From positions 62,001-126,000 of the forward strand of contig PABP01000014.1 in the NCBI GenBank assembly GCA_002699585.1: a DNA stretch of 64,000 nucleotides, given 5' to 3'. Made by a program: the position numbers and the translations under genes. The notes under the pieces were generated by a model. That model saw only the letters and a program-made list of their open reading frames with translations. It did no database searches and had not been told where the DNA came from. The stretch's first letter is position 1. Each line of letters begins with the position of its first letter. Shown here piece by piece: positions 25,114 through 35,471 of this stretch. This stretch comes from Anaerolineaceae bacterium. Lineage in GTDB: Bacteria > Chloroflexota > Anaerolineae > Aggregatilineales > Phototrophicaceae.

Positions 25114-26037
25114 CTAAATGCCTGTCCGTACGTGGACAGCATAGAATAGGAACCGTCCCAATACTTCACTGATGAGGACGGTCAGGAACGTCAGGTAGAT
25201 CGGTGCCAGGAAGCGCACCAGAGGTTTGCGGCTTTTTCGTTGCCATAAGGTGACAATCGCCAACGCGGTGACGCCGCAGATCAGCATCACGATGCGGATG
25301 ATAAACAGCACGCGATATAAACCGAGCAAGAGGTCCAGGCTGGCATGGGCTGTCTCACCTCGGTTGAACAGGTCCATAATCTGGTAGCCATAGTTGCCCA
25401 GTTCGATGAGGACAATCGCGGTAGCCGCCCAGGATGAAACATATAGCACCCGCTGGATGACGCTCCGTATCAGCGCCAGGTCAGTATCTTTGTTCAGTGT
25501 GAAGAGATAGAGGCTGATTAGCAGGATAATCGTCACGCCAAAGACGCCTAAAAGCGTCATCGCACAGAAGAAGGCAATTGGCGTCGTGATCGAGTTCCAC
25601 GCGATTTGTGTCGGCAACAAGTAGACCTGCGACATGGCATAGACGGTGACGACGCCCAGAGTCACGGCCCCCCAACCAGCCACTAATTGCGCTTTTACGG
25701 CATGCGGCCTCAAATGGCTCAGCAAGAGCAATGTGCCCACCAGCAAGGCAAAGAGCACCGTAAAGCCGACTTCTCGGCTTAACCACGATGACTTGAAATT
25801 GAGCACGGCGAATAGCGAAAATGCCGGACGGCTCAGGTGATAATGGGAGCCAACCATCGCCGTTGCGACGGTCACGAAGATAATCAGGATGGGATACTTG
25901 GTTAGCTTGCTGGCGATGTCTTGCCCATATTGCCGCAGCGTCAGCGTATAGATCACCCATAGCACCAGCATGCTGCCTGCGGACATCTGCATCATGATGG
26001 TATAGACCGGCAGTGCCCATTCGCGTAGGTTTACCAT
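25114..26037 (-). CDS. Second DmsC-like membrane protein, between kinase and regulator
   Basis: 307 residues, about eight transmembrane helices, aligned with the anchor at 20149-21075. It starts EWALPVYTIMMQMSAGSMLV (dmsC: EWSLIIFTTVMQMAVGSFVI), shares the loop containing FKSSWLSREVGFTVLFA and ends EVLGRFLFYAVHVRTGI (dmsC: EILGRFLFYESMIRIGM). There is no DmsA/B partner here. Instead it starts 3 bases after the kinase stop and ends 19 before the regulator start. It may serve as a quinone-sensing module for the kinase, or as an alternative anchor; the operon position favours signalling (inference). Confidence 0.83.
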   Translation of the reverse strand: MVNLREWALPVYTIMMQMSAGSMLVLWVIYTLTLRQYGQDIASKLTKYPILIIFVTVATAMVGSHYHLSRPAFSLFAVLNFKSSWLSREVGFTVLFALLVGTLLLLSHLRPHAVKAQLVAGWGAVTLGVVTVYAMSQVYLLPTQIAWNSITTPIAFFCAMTLLGVFGVTIILLISLYLFTLNKDTDLALIRSVIQRVLYVSSWAATAIVLIELGNYGYQIMDLFNRGETAHASLDLLLGLYRVLFIIRIVMLICGVTALAIVTLWQRKSRKPLVRFLAPIYLTFLTVLISEVLGRFLFYAVHVRTGI

Positions 26038-26040
26038 GAC

Positions 26041-28095
26041 TTAGTAACCTCGCTCTGTAGCGGCATCTAGCGGCGTATTGATGGGGGCCATGTGAATTTG
26101 ATTGCCTTGTTCAACTTCCGGTAGTACACAAACCACGGTCGTGCCCTGGCCCACCTTGGATGTAATCGAGAGCTTGCCGCCGACTTGTTGGGCGCGCTCG
26201 CGCATGGTTTGCAGGCCAAAGCGCTGGCCATCGGGCTGCTCGTCAAAACCGATGCCATTGTCGATGATTTCCAGATGGGCACAACCCACCTGTCGCGTGA
26301 GCTTGACGGTGACTTCCGTAGCCCTGGCATGTTTACGGACGTTTGCCAAGGCCTCTTGCAAGATGCACACCAGTTGGACTTCTGCCAATGGCGATAGGCC
26401 CAGATATTCATCCAGATGATTTTGTAGTTTGATGTCGATGCCCGTTTGCAGGCTAAATCCATCCAGATATTCCAGCATGGCGGAGGCGACGCCTGCTTCG
26501 GTCGAAAGCGTCGTTCTTAAGCTGAGGATGTTCTCGCGGACATCGGCATGCGCTGTTTGGATGGCTTCTCGCATGCGTTTGATTTCCGCGAACAGACTCT
26601 CGCGTTTATTTTGCTTCAAGAGCGCTTCTAAAGTTTGGGCTTGCAGGTTCATATAGCCCAGGATTTGTGCCAGCCCATCGTGCATTTCACGGGCGATGCG
26701 TGCGCGTTCACCGACCACAGCCAGCGATTGAATCTGGGCAGCCATCAAGCCATGTTGGATCGCGATCACGGTCTGGCTGGCCAATCGTTCCAGCCCGACC
26801 AGATCATCCGTGTTGTAGGGGTTGGGTTCTGTGCGTGTGCTCCACAGGACCCCCACCGAGACATTGTTGAGCAATAATGGCACAAATGCGGCTTCGCTCG
26901 CTTTGGCATCCGTACACAGGCACAATTCGGATTGCCAATCGATATTTTCTGTGCCATCGGTGCGATAGGGTTTTGCCGATTTCAGCACATCTAGGATCAC
27001 GCTGGATGTGACCTGGATGCTGGTGCCCACTTCAGCCGACGCATCGACCGATTCACTAGTGGCAAAACAACGTAACATCAGCCGATGTTTCTCGTCCAAC
27101 AGGGCCATCGCCACATAATCTGAACTCAGCAGTTTGCGGGCACTGCAAACAATTTCAAACAGGATGGCATCCAACTCATTGAGTTCAGCAATTTCTCGGT
27201 TGATTTGCATCAGGGCTTCCGCCCAGCTTTCTGCCAGATAGCGCGCATTGGATTGGGCTAAGTCACGCTCCTCCTGCAATCGTTGGATACGTCGTCGCTC
27301 AATCGCATCAAACACGTCCAGGCTGCGCACGACGAAAAACAGCAGCGCAATGGCAGAAAGCATACGCCAGAATTGGATCGGCAGGCCTGTCGCCTGGAGC
27401 ACATGAGCATAGTCGAGCCAGTCAATCATCGTGAACGGGTCGCTGCTCTCGCTTGTCTCAGCCGGGACGGAATCGAAGTGCACGCGGTCATAGTTGTAAT
27501 AAGAGACAGGACCATAGGGCGCCGCCGGGACAATCAGCCCGACAACCAGCGCCTCCGTCAGGAACGCGATGCCGGCTCCCATCATTAAATAACCCGCATC
27601 CTGGAAGCCACGTTTTTTATGGTCGTTGCTCTGCCGCAGGAACCCAATACCCGCCATGATGCTACCGGGCAAATACAGCAAATAGCGTGACCAGATATCG
27701 ATGGGGATATAAATGGGTGAGGGGGTCACGAAGGTCGTCGCGGCATAGGTGACGATGAACGCCAGCGGAACGGTGATGATACCCGGAATGATTCGTGTCC
27801 AGGCGGGCAGCGGGGTCATCTGGGTTAACATACCCCAGCCAAAACGCAGCAGTAACAAGCCCGATAGCGGCTGCAAAATCATCCGCAGCAGACGCAAAAT
27901 ACCCTGGACTTCCGGCTGCATCCCGCTAACGAGGAACATATCTGCCCAGCCAACCCCCGCATAGGCCAAGCCAAACGCCGCCAACCAGGGCAATTGTTTG
28001 TGCAGCGGCAAGACGCTACCCCGCCGATATTGAAGCAGTGCTGCAAGCCCCAATCCGCTGAAGGATAGCCCATATAGGAAGTAAATAATTGGCAT
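26041..28095 (-). CDS. Seven-helix membrane histidine kinase with GAF domain (NarX/LiaS class)
   Basis: 684 residues. Seven hydrophobic helices span about residues 3-262, followed by a short coiled coil, a GAF-like domain (about 305-440) and a HisKA_3 dimerisation domain with the phosphoacceptor His472 in REMHDGLAQ. The ATPase domain follows, with N-box-like EALANVRKHARATEV and G-box DNGIGFDE ... GLQTMRERAQQVGG. It has no large periplasmic sensor loop, so the signal is probably sensed in the membrane or by the GAF domain. It heads the kinase / DmsC-like / regulator operon. Confidence 0.92.
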   Translation of the reverse strand: MPIIYFLYGLSFSGLGLAALLQYRRGSVLPLHKQLPWLAAFGLAYAGVGWADMFLVSGMQPEVQGILRLLRMILQPLSGLLLLRFGWGMLTQMTPLPAWTRIIPGIITVPLAFIVTYAATTFVTPSPIYIPIDIWSRYLLYLPGSIMAGIGFLRQSNDHKKRGFQDAGYLMMGAGIAFLTEALVVGLIVPAAPYGPVSYYNYDRVHFDSVPAETSESSDPFTMIDWLDYAHVLQATGLPIQFWRMLSAIALLFFVVRSLDVFDAIERRRIQRLQEERDLAQSNARYLAESWAEALMQINREIAELNELDAILFEIVCSARKLLSSDYVAMALLDEKHRLMLRCFATSESVDASAEVGTSIQVTSSVILDVLKSAKPYRTDGTENIDWQSELCLCTDAKASEAAFVPLLLNNVSVGVLWSTRTEPNPYNTDDLVGLERLASQTVIAIQHGLMAAQIQSLAVVGERARIAREMHDGLAQILGYMNLQAQTLEALLKQNKRESLFAEIKRMREAIQTAHADVRENILSLRTTLSTEAGVASAMLEYLDGFSLQTGIDIKLQNHLDEYLGLSPLAEVQLVCILQEALANVRKHARATEVTVKLTRQVGCAHLEIIDNGIGFDEQPDGQRFGLQTMRERAQQVGGKLSITSKVGQGTTVVCVLPEVEQGNQIHMAPINTPLDAATERGY

Positions 28096-28776
28096 CGATA
28101 CGTCTTTTTAGCGTACGTTTTGCATCTATATGAAAGTTGACCCCCTTTGTAGCAAGCGATCAACTTCCACCCTGCCTCGGAGATGTATCCTGTATCAGGG
28201 CAGTTTCACTTATAGCTATGGTCGCGCGTAAGGGGGCTTGCTGCCAGTGCTATTTACAACAAATATGGGGTGATGTTAGTTAATAAACGTCTAATATGAA
28301 CGTACCCAAAATAACTTCTCGACGAATCACTTTGTATGGAAGATCAAACGGAGGATGATGCCGAGCAACGCTCGACCTTCCACGCGAGAAAGGGTAGCTA
28401 TCCGAGCATGCCCGAATCGCGAGAGTTCAGGGTCATCATCAACGATAGCCTCTGGGATGTCATTAGTTCCGGTATGGCAAGTATGCTATGTATGGCATAG
28501 GCGTTGTAACACTGGGGGATAGGGAAAAAGGACCTAAAATTTCAACCCGTGAATGTCGCCTTGACTTGGCGTTGGATATGTAAACATGGTATGCTTACCA
28601 TATATTCATGGATAATCACATTTTCGTCAATGTGTTACTACTCGATTAAGTTCGAAATGCTGGAATCTGCTGAAGGCGATGTCTCCACGATAACAAAGAA
28701 ACAAAACTGCAAATATATGTTATGCCACTATAATTTAGGATAATAATGTTGTGTAAGGTTACTACGGGGATTAAGC
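28096..28776. other. Divergent intergenic region between kinase operon and LacI gene
   Basis: 681 bases between two diverging genes, so promoters for both are expected here. A 54-codon frame at 28336-28500 has no ribosome-binding site or family resemblance. A perfect dyad ATGGTA-TGCT-TACCAT lies at 28586-28601, 20 bases after a TTGACT. The right-hand 200 bases are AT-rich. Nothing else was identified. Confidence 0.5.
28586..28601 (+). promoter_or_regulatory. Candidate operator dyad upstream of the first LacI gene
   Basis: ATGGTA (28586-28591) and TACCAT (28596-28601) form a perfect inverted repeat with a four-base centre. A TTGACT hexamer lies 20 bases before. It sits 176 bases upstream of the regulator's ATG, plausible for autoregulation. 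No second copy was found in front of the catabolic genes. Confidence 0.35.
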
Positions 28777-29787
28777 ATGCCTAATATACATGATGTTGCC
28801 AAACTGGCTGGTGTTGCTCCGATTACTGTTTCACGGGTAATTAACAACAAGGGCTACGTGAGTGACAAAACACGTCAGCGTGTCGAAAGTGCAATCGATG
28901 AACTTGCCTATGTTCCGAACGCACTGGGACCCAGCTTGCGATCCAAACGGACCATGACCCTGGCACTTGTGCTATCGGACATTACAAATCCCTTCTGGAC
29001 GACAGTAGCGCGTGGTGTTGAAGACACAGCAAACGAGAATGGCTATCACATCATTATTGGCAACACGGATGAATCGCCGGAAAAGCAAAGCGACTATTTG
29101 ACTTTTATGCTCCAAAAGCAGGTTGATGGCTTTCTCCTGGTTCCTGCGTCATCAAATGTGACTTCTTCAGATATTTTTCAGCGGCAGCGGGTACCCTTTG
29201 TTGTGCTGGATCGTGAGATACAGGGGAACGACTATGACTCTGTTCGTAGTGATTCGCAGGGTGGCGCCTGTAAACTGACGAAATACTTGTTAGAACTGGG
29301 GCACAAGCGCATTGCAGTAATTACTGGGCGCCAGGACAATTCAGCGGCAAGGGATCGTGTCAGGGGGTTCATGCAGGCTATCGAAGAAGCCGGTCTGGAT
29401 GAAGATCAGCAAGTGTACTGGGGGGAATTTAATCAGGAAACAGGATACGATTTTACGCGCTTAATACTTCAATCCAGACCTCAACCAACAGCCATCTTTG
29501 CAACCAACAACTTCATTGCGATAGGCGTCATGCGTGCGTTACGCGATCAGGGGTTGCGTGTACCGGAGGATATATCGGTTGTTGCGTTTGATGATTTGCC
29601 TGCGGCTATTACGATTGATCCGTTTTTTACGGTAGTTAGTCAGCATGCATATGAAATGGGGAAAAGGGCAACCGAGTTGCTGATTGCGCGTCTGGTAGAT
29701 GAAGCACCAGAAGGCCCGCAAGAAATTATATTGCCTATAGACATTATTGTCCGACGGTCGAGTAGCAGGCTGCTTGGTGCGCCTTAA
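28777..29787 (+). CDS. LacI-family transcriptional regulator (first)
   Basis: 336 residues. The N-terminal HTH is textbook: MPNIHDVAKLAGVAPITVSR with the hinge-helix region NALGPSLRSKRT. A periplasmic-binding-protein-type sugar-sensing domain follows (LALVLSDITNPFW at the start, ATNNFIAIGVMRALRDQGLRVPEDISVVAFDD near the end). It is followed on the same strand by rhamnose-mutarotase, GH39, GH95 and fuconolactonase-like genes, which it probably controls. The sugar effector is likely a deoxyhexose or pentose derivative. Confidence 0.94.
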   Translation: MPNIHDVAKLAGVAPITVSRVINNKGYVSDKTRQRVESAIDELAYVPNALGPSLRSKRTMTLALVLSDITNPFWTTVARGVEDTANENGYHIIIGNTDESPEKQSDYLTFMLQKQVDGFLLVPASSNVTSSDIFQRQRVPFVVLDREIQGNDYDSVRSDSQGGACKLTKYLLELGHKRIAVITGRQDNSAARDRVRGFMQAIEEAGLDEDQQVYWGEFNQETGYDFTRLILQSRPQPTAIFATNNFIAIGVMRALRDQGLRVPEDISVVAFDDLPAAITIDPFFTVVSQHAYEMGKRATELLIARLVDEAPEGPQEIILPIDIIVRRSSSRLLGAP

Positions 29788-29969
29788 GTTGTGAAAACCG
29801 TACCAACAAAGAGGCTAGCTGGTAGCGGAAGTTGAAACTTGTGCTGTTGACAGATGCTTCAGCGCCTTTCTAATGGAGATGATAATTAGTGATAGAAGAA
29901 CAAAAAAACACGATTTGAGCCAAGCTGGGTATCTTCATCTATTTACAACTATAACAAGGGTGGCCTTGC

Positions 29970-30311
29970 GTGACAGTTCAACAAATTGGTCAGGTGATCA
30001 AGCTAAAGCCAGAAGCTTACGAAGAATACAAACGTCTCCATGCGGATGTATGGCCGGATGTGCTGGCAATGCTACACAAGGCCAATATCCGCAATTACAG
30101 CATTTTCCATTGGAACGGACTGCTCTTTGCCTATATGGAATACATTGGCACGGATTACGAAGCTGATATGGCAGCCATCGCAGAAGACCCCAAAACTCGC
30201 GAGTGGTGGCAACTCACCGATGCGCTGCAGCAACCGGCAGAGGGTCATTCATCGGGGAGTATCGAGGGCGACTGGTGGAAAAATATGGAAATTCTGTTCC
30301 ACACAGATTGA
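29970..30311 (+). CDS. rhaM: L-rhamnose mutarotase family protein
   Basis: 113 residues from GTG 29970, with AAGGGTGG upstream as ribosome-binding site. The family pattern is clear: VIKLKPEAYEEYKRLHADVWPDVLAML with the catalytic-region His, IRNYSIFHWNGLLFAYMEY, and a C-terminal W-rich MEILFHTD. It interconverts the anomers of L-rhamnose or a related deoxysugar such as L-fucose. No rhamnose isomerase/kinase is nearby. The neighbouring GH95 and fuconolactonase suggest fucose as the natural sugar (inference). Confidence 0.9.
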   Translation: MTVQQIGQVIKLKPEAYEEYKRLHADVWPDVLAMLHKANIRNYSIFHWNGLLFAYMEYIGTDYEADMAAIAEDPKTREWWQLTDALQQPAEGHSSGSIEGDWWKNMEILFHTD

Positions 30312-30384
30312 CGATCTGTAATCGCGCAGTGTCAGAAGGACAGTTGAGTCTGGCGACTGCGTTTTAACTTCAGAGATTTTTGCC

Positions 30385-30405
30385 GATCTAGCATTGTGCT
30401 GGATC
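30385..30405. promoter_or_regulatory. Inverted repeat between rhaM and the GH39 gene
   Basis: GATCTAGCA-TTG-TGCTGGATC: nine-base arms with one mismatch around three bases, 48 bases before the GH39 start codon. It could be an operator for the adjacent LacI regulator or an mRNA hairpin. It is not T-rich enough for a terminator. Confidence 0.4.
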
Positions 30406-30452
30406 GACAGGATTTTACTTACCCCTGGCTTCAGCAGAAATGAGATCCGCAC

Positions 30453-31988
30453 ATGAGCAACCATACTCAAATCAAAATTGACCGCAACAAAGAAGGCGAG
30501 CCACTCAACCCATATTGGAAGGTGTGTGTTGGTGGTGGACGTGTTGGCGAAGCACTACGAGCCGATTTCCAAAAGCACCTCGAAATGGTTCAGCGAGAGA
30601 TGCCTTTTGATTACATCCGTATGCACGGGCTTTTCCATGAAGACATGATGGTCTATCGAGAAGTCGATGGGCAGCCGATCCTGAACTGGCAATATGTCGA
30701 TCTGGTCTACGATCACTGGCTCTCTATTGGCATTCGTCCCTTTGTGGAACTGGGCTTTATGCCCTATGACCTCGCCAGTGGTGAAGAAACCGTCTTCTGG
30801 TGGAAGGGCAACATCACGCCGCCGAAGGACTGGGATCGCTGGGAGTGGTTTATTAAGCAGTTCGTACTGCATGTCGTGGAACGGTATGGCATTGAAGAAG
30901 TCCGCCGTTGGTACTTTGAAGTCTGGAACGAGCCGGACCTGGACTTCTTCTGGAAAGATGCCGATTTTGAAGCGTACATGAAGCTGTACGAATACTCGGT
31001 ACGCGCTATCAAGCAAGTCGATGAGCAGCTCAAAGTGGGTGGTCCTGCGACTGCCTCAGCTTCAACCCCACCTGGCCACGCGTCGTGGGGCAAGGAATTT
31101 CTCGAAGTTTGCACGGAACGCAAGCTGCCCGTCGATTTCTTCTCGACCCACCCTTACCCGACTTTCCACCCGTTTGATCCCGATGGCGTCGGCTATATGA
31201 CGTGGGATGGGCCGGAACGCCTCATGATTGACCTTGTTGGCTATGAAAAAACGCTCGAAGAAACCGGATATGCCCATCTAGAAAAGCATCATACAGAGTG
31301 GAGCAGCAGCCCCAGTCCGCGTGACCCAACCCATGACACGGCATTCTTAGCGCCCTTCCTGGTTCAGAACAACCTGGCCGGACGCGGACATGCCGATTCG
31401 CTATCCTTCTGGGTAGTGAGTGACATTTTTGAAGAATCCCGTCAGGGCGATACACCGTTTCATGGGGGCTTCGGATTGGTTAACGTCCAGGGTCTGAAGA
31501 AGCCCTCGTATCATGGCTACTGGTTCCTGTCACGCCTGGGTGATGAACTGCTGGAACTGGGTGACGGTTACGCAGTGACGCGCCATAGCAGCGGCAAAAT
31601 CTCGGTCGTGATGTGGAATTACTGCCACTATACCGAAGAAGCCAACGACAGCCGTACGATACAGAACGCAGTCGGGACGCCTGAGCTATATGGCATGTTC
31701 CAGGACGACCCCGCGAAAGAATTCACGGTCACGCTGCCTGGGCTTGAAGACGGCGTTCGTATCGAGACAACCGTCTTTGACCGTGAGCATGGCAGTGTGC
31801 TGGATGCATGGTTTGAAATGGGATCGCCTAATCACATCCTGCGCGAGGACCTTGAGGTCCTGCGTCAGCAGATGGAACTGGAAACCATAGTCGAACGCCT
31901 CCCTGCACAATCCGATCCCTTTACCTGGACATTCACAGTACAGCAACACGGTGTCACGCTTATCGACATCACCGCCAGTGCCTCATAG
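30453..31988 (+). CDS. Glycoside hydrolase family 39 (beta-xylosidase-like)
   Basis: 511 residues. A (beta/alpha)8 barrel with the GH39/clan-A acid-base in FEVWNEPDLDFFW (Glu160) and the nucleophile in HHTEWSSSPSPRD (Glu282), followed by the usual C-terminal beta domain. Length matches XynB-type beta-xylosidases. No signal peptide, so it cleaves imported oligosaccharides in the cytoplasm. It lies in the LacI-rhaM-GH39-GH95 series. GH39 also contains alpha-L-iduronidases and other activities, so the exact glycosidic bond is open. Confidence 0.88.
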   Translation: MSNHTQIKIDRNKEGEPLNPYWKVCVGGGRVGEALRADFQKHLEMVQREMPFDYIRMHGLFHEDMMVYREVDGQPILNWQYVDLVYDHWLSIGIRPFVELGFMPYDLASGEETVFWWKGNITPPKDWDRWEWFIKQFVLHVVERYGIEEVRRWYFEVWNEPDLDFFWKDADFEAYMKLYEYSVRAIKQVDEQLKVGGPATASASTPPGHASWGKEFLEVCTERKLPVDFFSTHPYPTFHPFDPDGVGYMTWDGPERLMIDLVGYEKTLEETGYAHLEKHHTEWSSSPSPRDPTHDTAFLAPFLVQNNLAGRGHADSLSFWVVSDIFEESRQGDTPFHGGFGLVNVQGLKKPSYHGYWFLSRLGDELLELGDGYAVTRHSSGKISVVMWNYCHYTEEANDSRTIQNAVGTPELYGMFQDDPAKEFTVTLPGLEDGVRIETTVFDREHGSVLDAWFEMGSPNHILREDLEVLRQQMELETIVERLPAQSDPFTWTFTVQQHGVTLIDITASAS

Positions 31989-32005
31989 ATGCTGTTTTAA
32001 TATTC

Positions 32006-32033
32006 CCTGCCAGCCAGAAAATCGGCTGGCAGG
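32006..32033 (+). terminator. Strong hairpin between GH39 and GH95 genes
   Basis: CCTGCCAGCC (32006-32015) pairs perfectly with GGCTGGCAGG (32024-32033) across an eight-base loop, 18 bases after the GH39 stop. No T-run follows (GCCCCC), so it may act as a factor-assisted terminator or as an mRNA stabiliser between two operon genes. Confidence 0.5.
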
Positions 32034-32103
32034 CCCCCATACACTTTAAGTAGTGGACTTTAAAATTGTCATATGAGAACTATTTCTTCGGAGAAAATGG
32101 TCA

Positions 32104-34524
32104 ATGTCTCAAAATAACTTACGGAATACACTCTGGTACCAACAACCTGCTAGCGCCTGGGTAGAAGCTTTGCCCGTTGGCAATGGGCGTCTGGGTGCGA
32201 TGGTCTTCGGCGGCATTCAGGAAGAGCGCATTAAGTTTAATGAAGATACGCTGTGGTCAGGTGGCCCCAAAGACTGGAACAATCCTGAAGCCAGAACCGT
32301 GCTGCCGGAAGTCCGCCGACTGGTGCTTGAAGGCGATTACGTCGCGGCCAACGAACTTTCCAAAAAGATGCAAGGTCTCTATGTGCAATCGTACCAGCCG
32401 ATGGGCAACCTGTATCTGTCGCTTGACCTGCCCACAGATGCCCAACCTGACGCCTACTATCGTGATCTCAATCTCGATGAAGCACTGACAACAACCCGTT
32501 TTGAGGTCGACGGTGTGACTTATACCCAAACTGTCTTTGCCAGTGTGCCCGATCAGATCATCGCCATCCGGCTGATAGCCAGTCAACCGGGAAGCATTTC
32601 TTTCTCGGCGCGGCTGGATAGCGAACTGCATTATGCCGTGGAAGCAGGGGATGCCGATACGCTGATTCTCAAGGGGAAAGCCCCAGCGCATGTCGAGCCA
32701 AGCTATCTCTTTGATAAACCCGATCCCATCATCTATAACGACGAGGAGGGCATGCGCTTCGAGATTCATCTGAAAGCCATGACCGATGGCGGTTCGATCA
32801 GCAGCGATGCTGATGGTCTGCACGTCAAACAGACTAATTCGGTTATGCTGCTGGTTTCGGCGGCAACCAGCTACAACGGCTATGATCATTCCCCCGCCCG
32901 CGAGGGAGTTGATCCGGGTCCGATTGCGATTCAGCACCTGGAACAAGCCGCAAGCCAATCCTATGAAATGCTGTTGGAGCGCCATATCGAGGATCATCAG
33001 GCTTTGTTCCGGCGCGTGAAACTGGATCTGGGCACCGATGCAGACGCCCAAACCTTGCCGACTGATGAACGCCTGCGTCGCTATGATGCCAATAAGGACG
33101 GCGCGACTGTCAGCCCTGACCCTGGGCTTGAGGCGTTGTTGTTCCAGTATGGTCGCTATCTGCTGATTACCAGTTCACGACCGGGTACGCAGCCTGCCAA
33201 TTTGCAGGGCATCTGGAACGATATGGTGCGCCCGCCCTGGAGTTCTAACTATACGATCAATATCAACGCCCAGATGAATTACTGGCTGGCGGAAACGACC
33301 AACCTCAGTGAATGCCACCTGCCGCTGATCGATCTCATCGAGGGGTTGAGTGTCAATGGGCGCAAAACAGCGGAAGTCAATTATGGTGTGCGCGGCTGGG
33401 TCGCTCATCACAATACGGACATCTGGCGGCATACGTCCCCGGTTGGCGAAGGCACGGGCAATCCGGTGTGGGCCAACTGGCAAATGAGTGCAGGCTGGTT
33501 ATGCCAGCACCTCTGGGAGCATTACGCGTTCACCGGTGATAAAGACTACCTGAAAAATGTCGCATGGCCGGTGATGGCCAGCGCTGCCGAGTTCTGCCTG
33601 GATTGGCTGGTCGATGATGGCGGGCATCTGGTGACTGCGCCTTCCACTGCCCCTGAAATTGACTTTGTGATGCCAGACGGTCAAACCGCTGCTGTGACGA
33701 AGGGCGCGACAATGGACCTGGCTATCATCTGGGATCTGTTTACAAACTGCATGGATGCCGCTGCTGTTTTGGGCATGGACGGTGCCTTCGTTGAACAGGT
33801 CCGTGAAGCACGGTCTCGCCTGTTCCCTTATCAGGTCGGCAGCCGAGGGCAGTTACAGGAATGGGCAGATGATCTACAGGAAACAGACCCTCAGCATCGC
33901 CATGTGTCGCACGTCTATGGCGTCTATCCCGGTAAGCAACTCACGCCCGACTCAACACCTGATCTTATCGAGGCTGTGAAAAAGACGCTCGACATACGCG
34001 GCGACGCCAGTACCGGCTGGTCACTCGCGTGGAAAATCAATCTGTGGGCACGTCTGCGTGACGGCGATCATGCCCATCGTCTGATTGACCTGTTGTTTAC
34101 CCCCGTCGACAGTAGCAGTACGAATTACTTTCGAGGTGGCCTTTATATCAACCTTTTTGATGCCCATCCGCCATTCCAGATTGATGGTAACTTTGGCTAC
34201 GCTTCCGGCATTGCCGAAATGCTGATGCAAAGTCATCTCGGCCACATTCATCTGCTGCCAGCGCTTCCGCAGGCATGGCCTTCCGGCTCGGTCACAGGCT
34301 TACGCGCCCGCGATGGATTCGAGGTCAGCTTATCGTGGCAAGCTGACCAATTAACCCAGGCGGAAATCACGTCTGATAATGGAGCGCTATGTGCAGTGCG
34401 TACTGATGAACCCATCCAGGTTTGGCAAGGTGATGAGCTGCTTGCAACGTCGGCCAGAGCAGACGGGATCATTGAATTCCAGACAACGGCGGGAGAGACA
34501 TATACGCTGAGGCCCACTCAGTGA
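32104..34524 (+). CDS. Glycoside hydrolase family 95 (alpha-L-fucosidase-like)
   Basis: 806 residues, full length for GH95. The N-terminal beta-supersandwich starts [27 protein letters not shown], the family hallmark. In the helical barrel, the Asn-X-Asn pair N386/N388 (NINAQMNYW) and Glu518 ([10 protein letters not shown]) match the catalytic residues known from the Bifidobacterium enzyme, and [15 protein letters not shown] carries the distal Asp. No signal peptide, so it works on imported glycans. It releases L-fucose (or L-galactose in some members), which fits the lactonase gene that follows. Confidence 0.92.
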   Translation: MSQNNLRNTLWYQQPASAWVEALPVGNGRLGAMVFGGIQEERIKFNEDTLWSGGPKDWNNPEARTVLPEVRRLVLEGDYVAANELSKKMQGLYVQSYQPMGNLYLSLDLPTDAQPDAYYRDLNLDEALTTTRFEVDGVTYTQTVFASVPDQIIAIRLIASQPGSISFSARLDSELHYAVEAGDADTLILKGKAPAHVEPSYLFDKPDPIIYNDEEGMRFEIHLKAMTDGGSISSDADGLHVKQTNSVMLLVSAATSYNGYDHSPAREGVDPGPIAIQHLEQAASQSYEMLLERHIEDHQALFRRVKLDLGTDADAQTLPTDERLRRYDANKDGATVSPDPGLEALLFQYGRYLLITSSRPGTQPANLQGIWNDMVRPPWSSNYTININAQMNYWLAETTNLSECHLPLIDLIEGLSVNGRKTAEVNYGVRGWVAHHNTDIWRHTSPVGEGTGNPVWANWQMSAGWLCQHLWEHYAFTGDKDYLKNVAWPVMASAAEFCLDWLVDDGGHLVTAPSTAPEIDFVMPDGQTAAVTKGATMDLAIIWDLFTNCMDAAAVLGMDGAFVEQVREARSRLFPYQVGSRGQLQEWADDLQETDPQHRHVSHVYGVYPGKQLTPDSTPDLIEAVKKTLDIRGDASTGWSLAWKINLWARLRDGDHAHRLIDLLFTPVDSSSTNYFRGGLYINLFDAHPPFQIDGNFGYASGIAEMLMQSHLGHIHLLPALPQAWPSGSVTGLRARDGFEVSLSWQADQLTQAEITSDNGALCAVRTDEPIQVWQGDELLATSARADGIIEFQTTAGETYTLRPTQ

Positions 34525-34566
34525 CCCGCTTTTAGGATTTACTATCTACATCTCGGAGATGGAGCA

Positions 34567-35403
34567 ATGCAGATTGTTGACAGCCATGTTCATTTTTGGC
34601 ATCCAGAACAACGCCGATATGCCTGGTTAGACGAGATTCCAGCGCTGAATAGACCCATTTTGCCGCGAGACTACGACATAGCCACTGACTCTATTGATAT
34701 AGCGGCCATCGTCTTTGTTCAGGCAGCTTGTAAAGACAATCAGGCGCTAGATGAAGTTAAGTGGGTCAACACACTGGATGAGCGTATTGAAGGCATTGTG
34801 GCCTTTGCCCCCCTGGAAAAAGGCGATGCTGTCCGCGATTGGCTCGACACATTGTCGGGATATGCGCGTGTCAAAGGTGTCCGTCGACTGATCCAGTCAG
34901 AAGAACTGGGTTTTGCCATTCAGCCGACATTTATTCAGGGGGTGCAAGCCTTAGCAGACTACGATTTTTCCTTTGACATATGCGTTTACCACTATCAATT
35001 GCCCGATGTGATTGACCTTGTACAACAGTGCCCACAGGTCAACTTTGTCTTGGATCATGGTGGCAAACCGAATATCAAGGGAGCTTTATTTGACCCCTGG
35101 CGGGAGCATATCGACGCGCTAGCCCAGTTTGATAACATATCCTGCAAAATTTCCGGGTTGGTGACGGAAGCCGATCATGCCCATTGGACAGCGGACAACC
35201 TCGCCCCTTACATCGATCATCTACTGTCAACCTTTGGCAGCCAACGCCTGATGTTTGGTAGTGATTATCCGGTTGTGAACCGCGCAGGTGAGTACGAGCG
35301 CTGGTTCAATGTGTTGCAGAGCCAACTATCGGGATTGAGCGCTACACAAAAACAGGACCTTTTCTATAACAATGCTCGTTCGTTATATCGGATTGATGGA
35401 TAA
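34567..35403 (+). CDS. Amidohydrolase_2 family lactonase (L-fuconolactonase-like)
   Basis: 278 residues with the metal-binding start MQIVDSHVHFWHPEQRRYAW, VKGVRRLIQ, the His-containing VNFVLDHGGKPNIK, NISCKISGLVTE and GSDYPVV, the signature set of fucono-/rhamnono-lactonases of the amidohydrolase superfamily. It hydrolyses the 1,5-lactone of a deoxy-sugar acid in the oxidative L-fucose/L-rhamnose route. It lies 42 bases after GH95 with a GGAG ribosome-binding site. The dehydrogenase that would make its substrate survives only as a pseudogene at 36509-36791, though the neighbouring aldo/keto reductase might replace it. Confidence 0.88.
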   Translation: MQIVDSHVHFWHPEQRRYAWLDEIPALNRPILPRDYDIATDSIDIAAIVFVQAACKDNQALDEVKWVNTLDERIEGIVAFAPLEKGDAVRDWLDTLSGYARVKGVRRLIQSEELGFAIQPTFIQGVQALADYDFSFDICVYHYQLPDVIDLVQQCPQVNFVLDHGGKPNIKGALFDPWREHIDALAQFDNISCKISGLVTEADHAHWTADNLAPYIDHLLSTFGSQRLMFGSDYPVVNRAGEYERWFNVLQSQLSGLSATQKQDLFYNNARSLYRIDG

Positions 35404-35471
35404 TACCGTAGCTATACATCAGGACCAGTGTGCCAGTCACGTAAAACATACATAATTAAGGAGACATAACT

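Noticed and set aside
28336-28500. 54-codon plus-strand frame starting MEDQTEDDAEQ
   Set aside because: Acidic start looks protein-like, but there is no ribosome-binding site and the end is Met/Cys-rich and irregular; too weak to list.
28549-28743. 64-codon frame before the first LacI gene
   Set aside because: Lies in the AT-rich promoter region, covers the dyad and shows no coding character.
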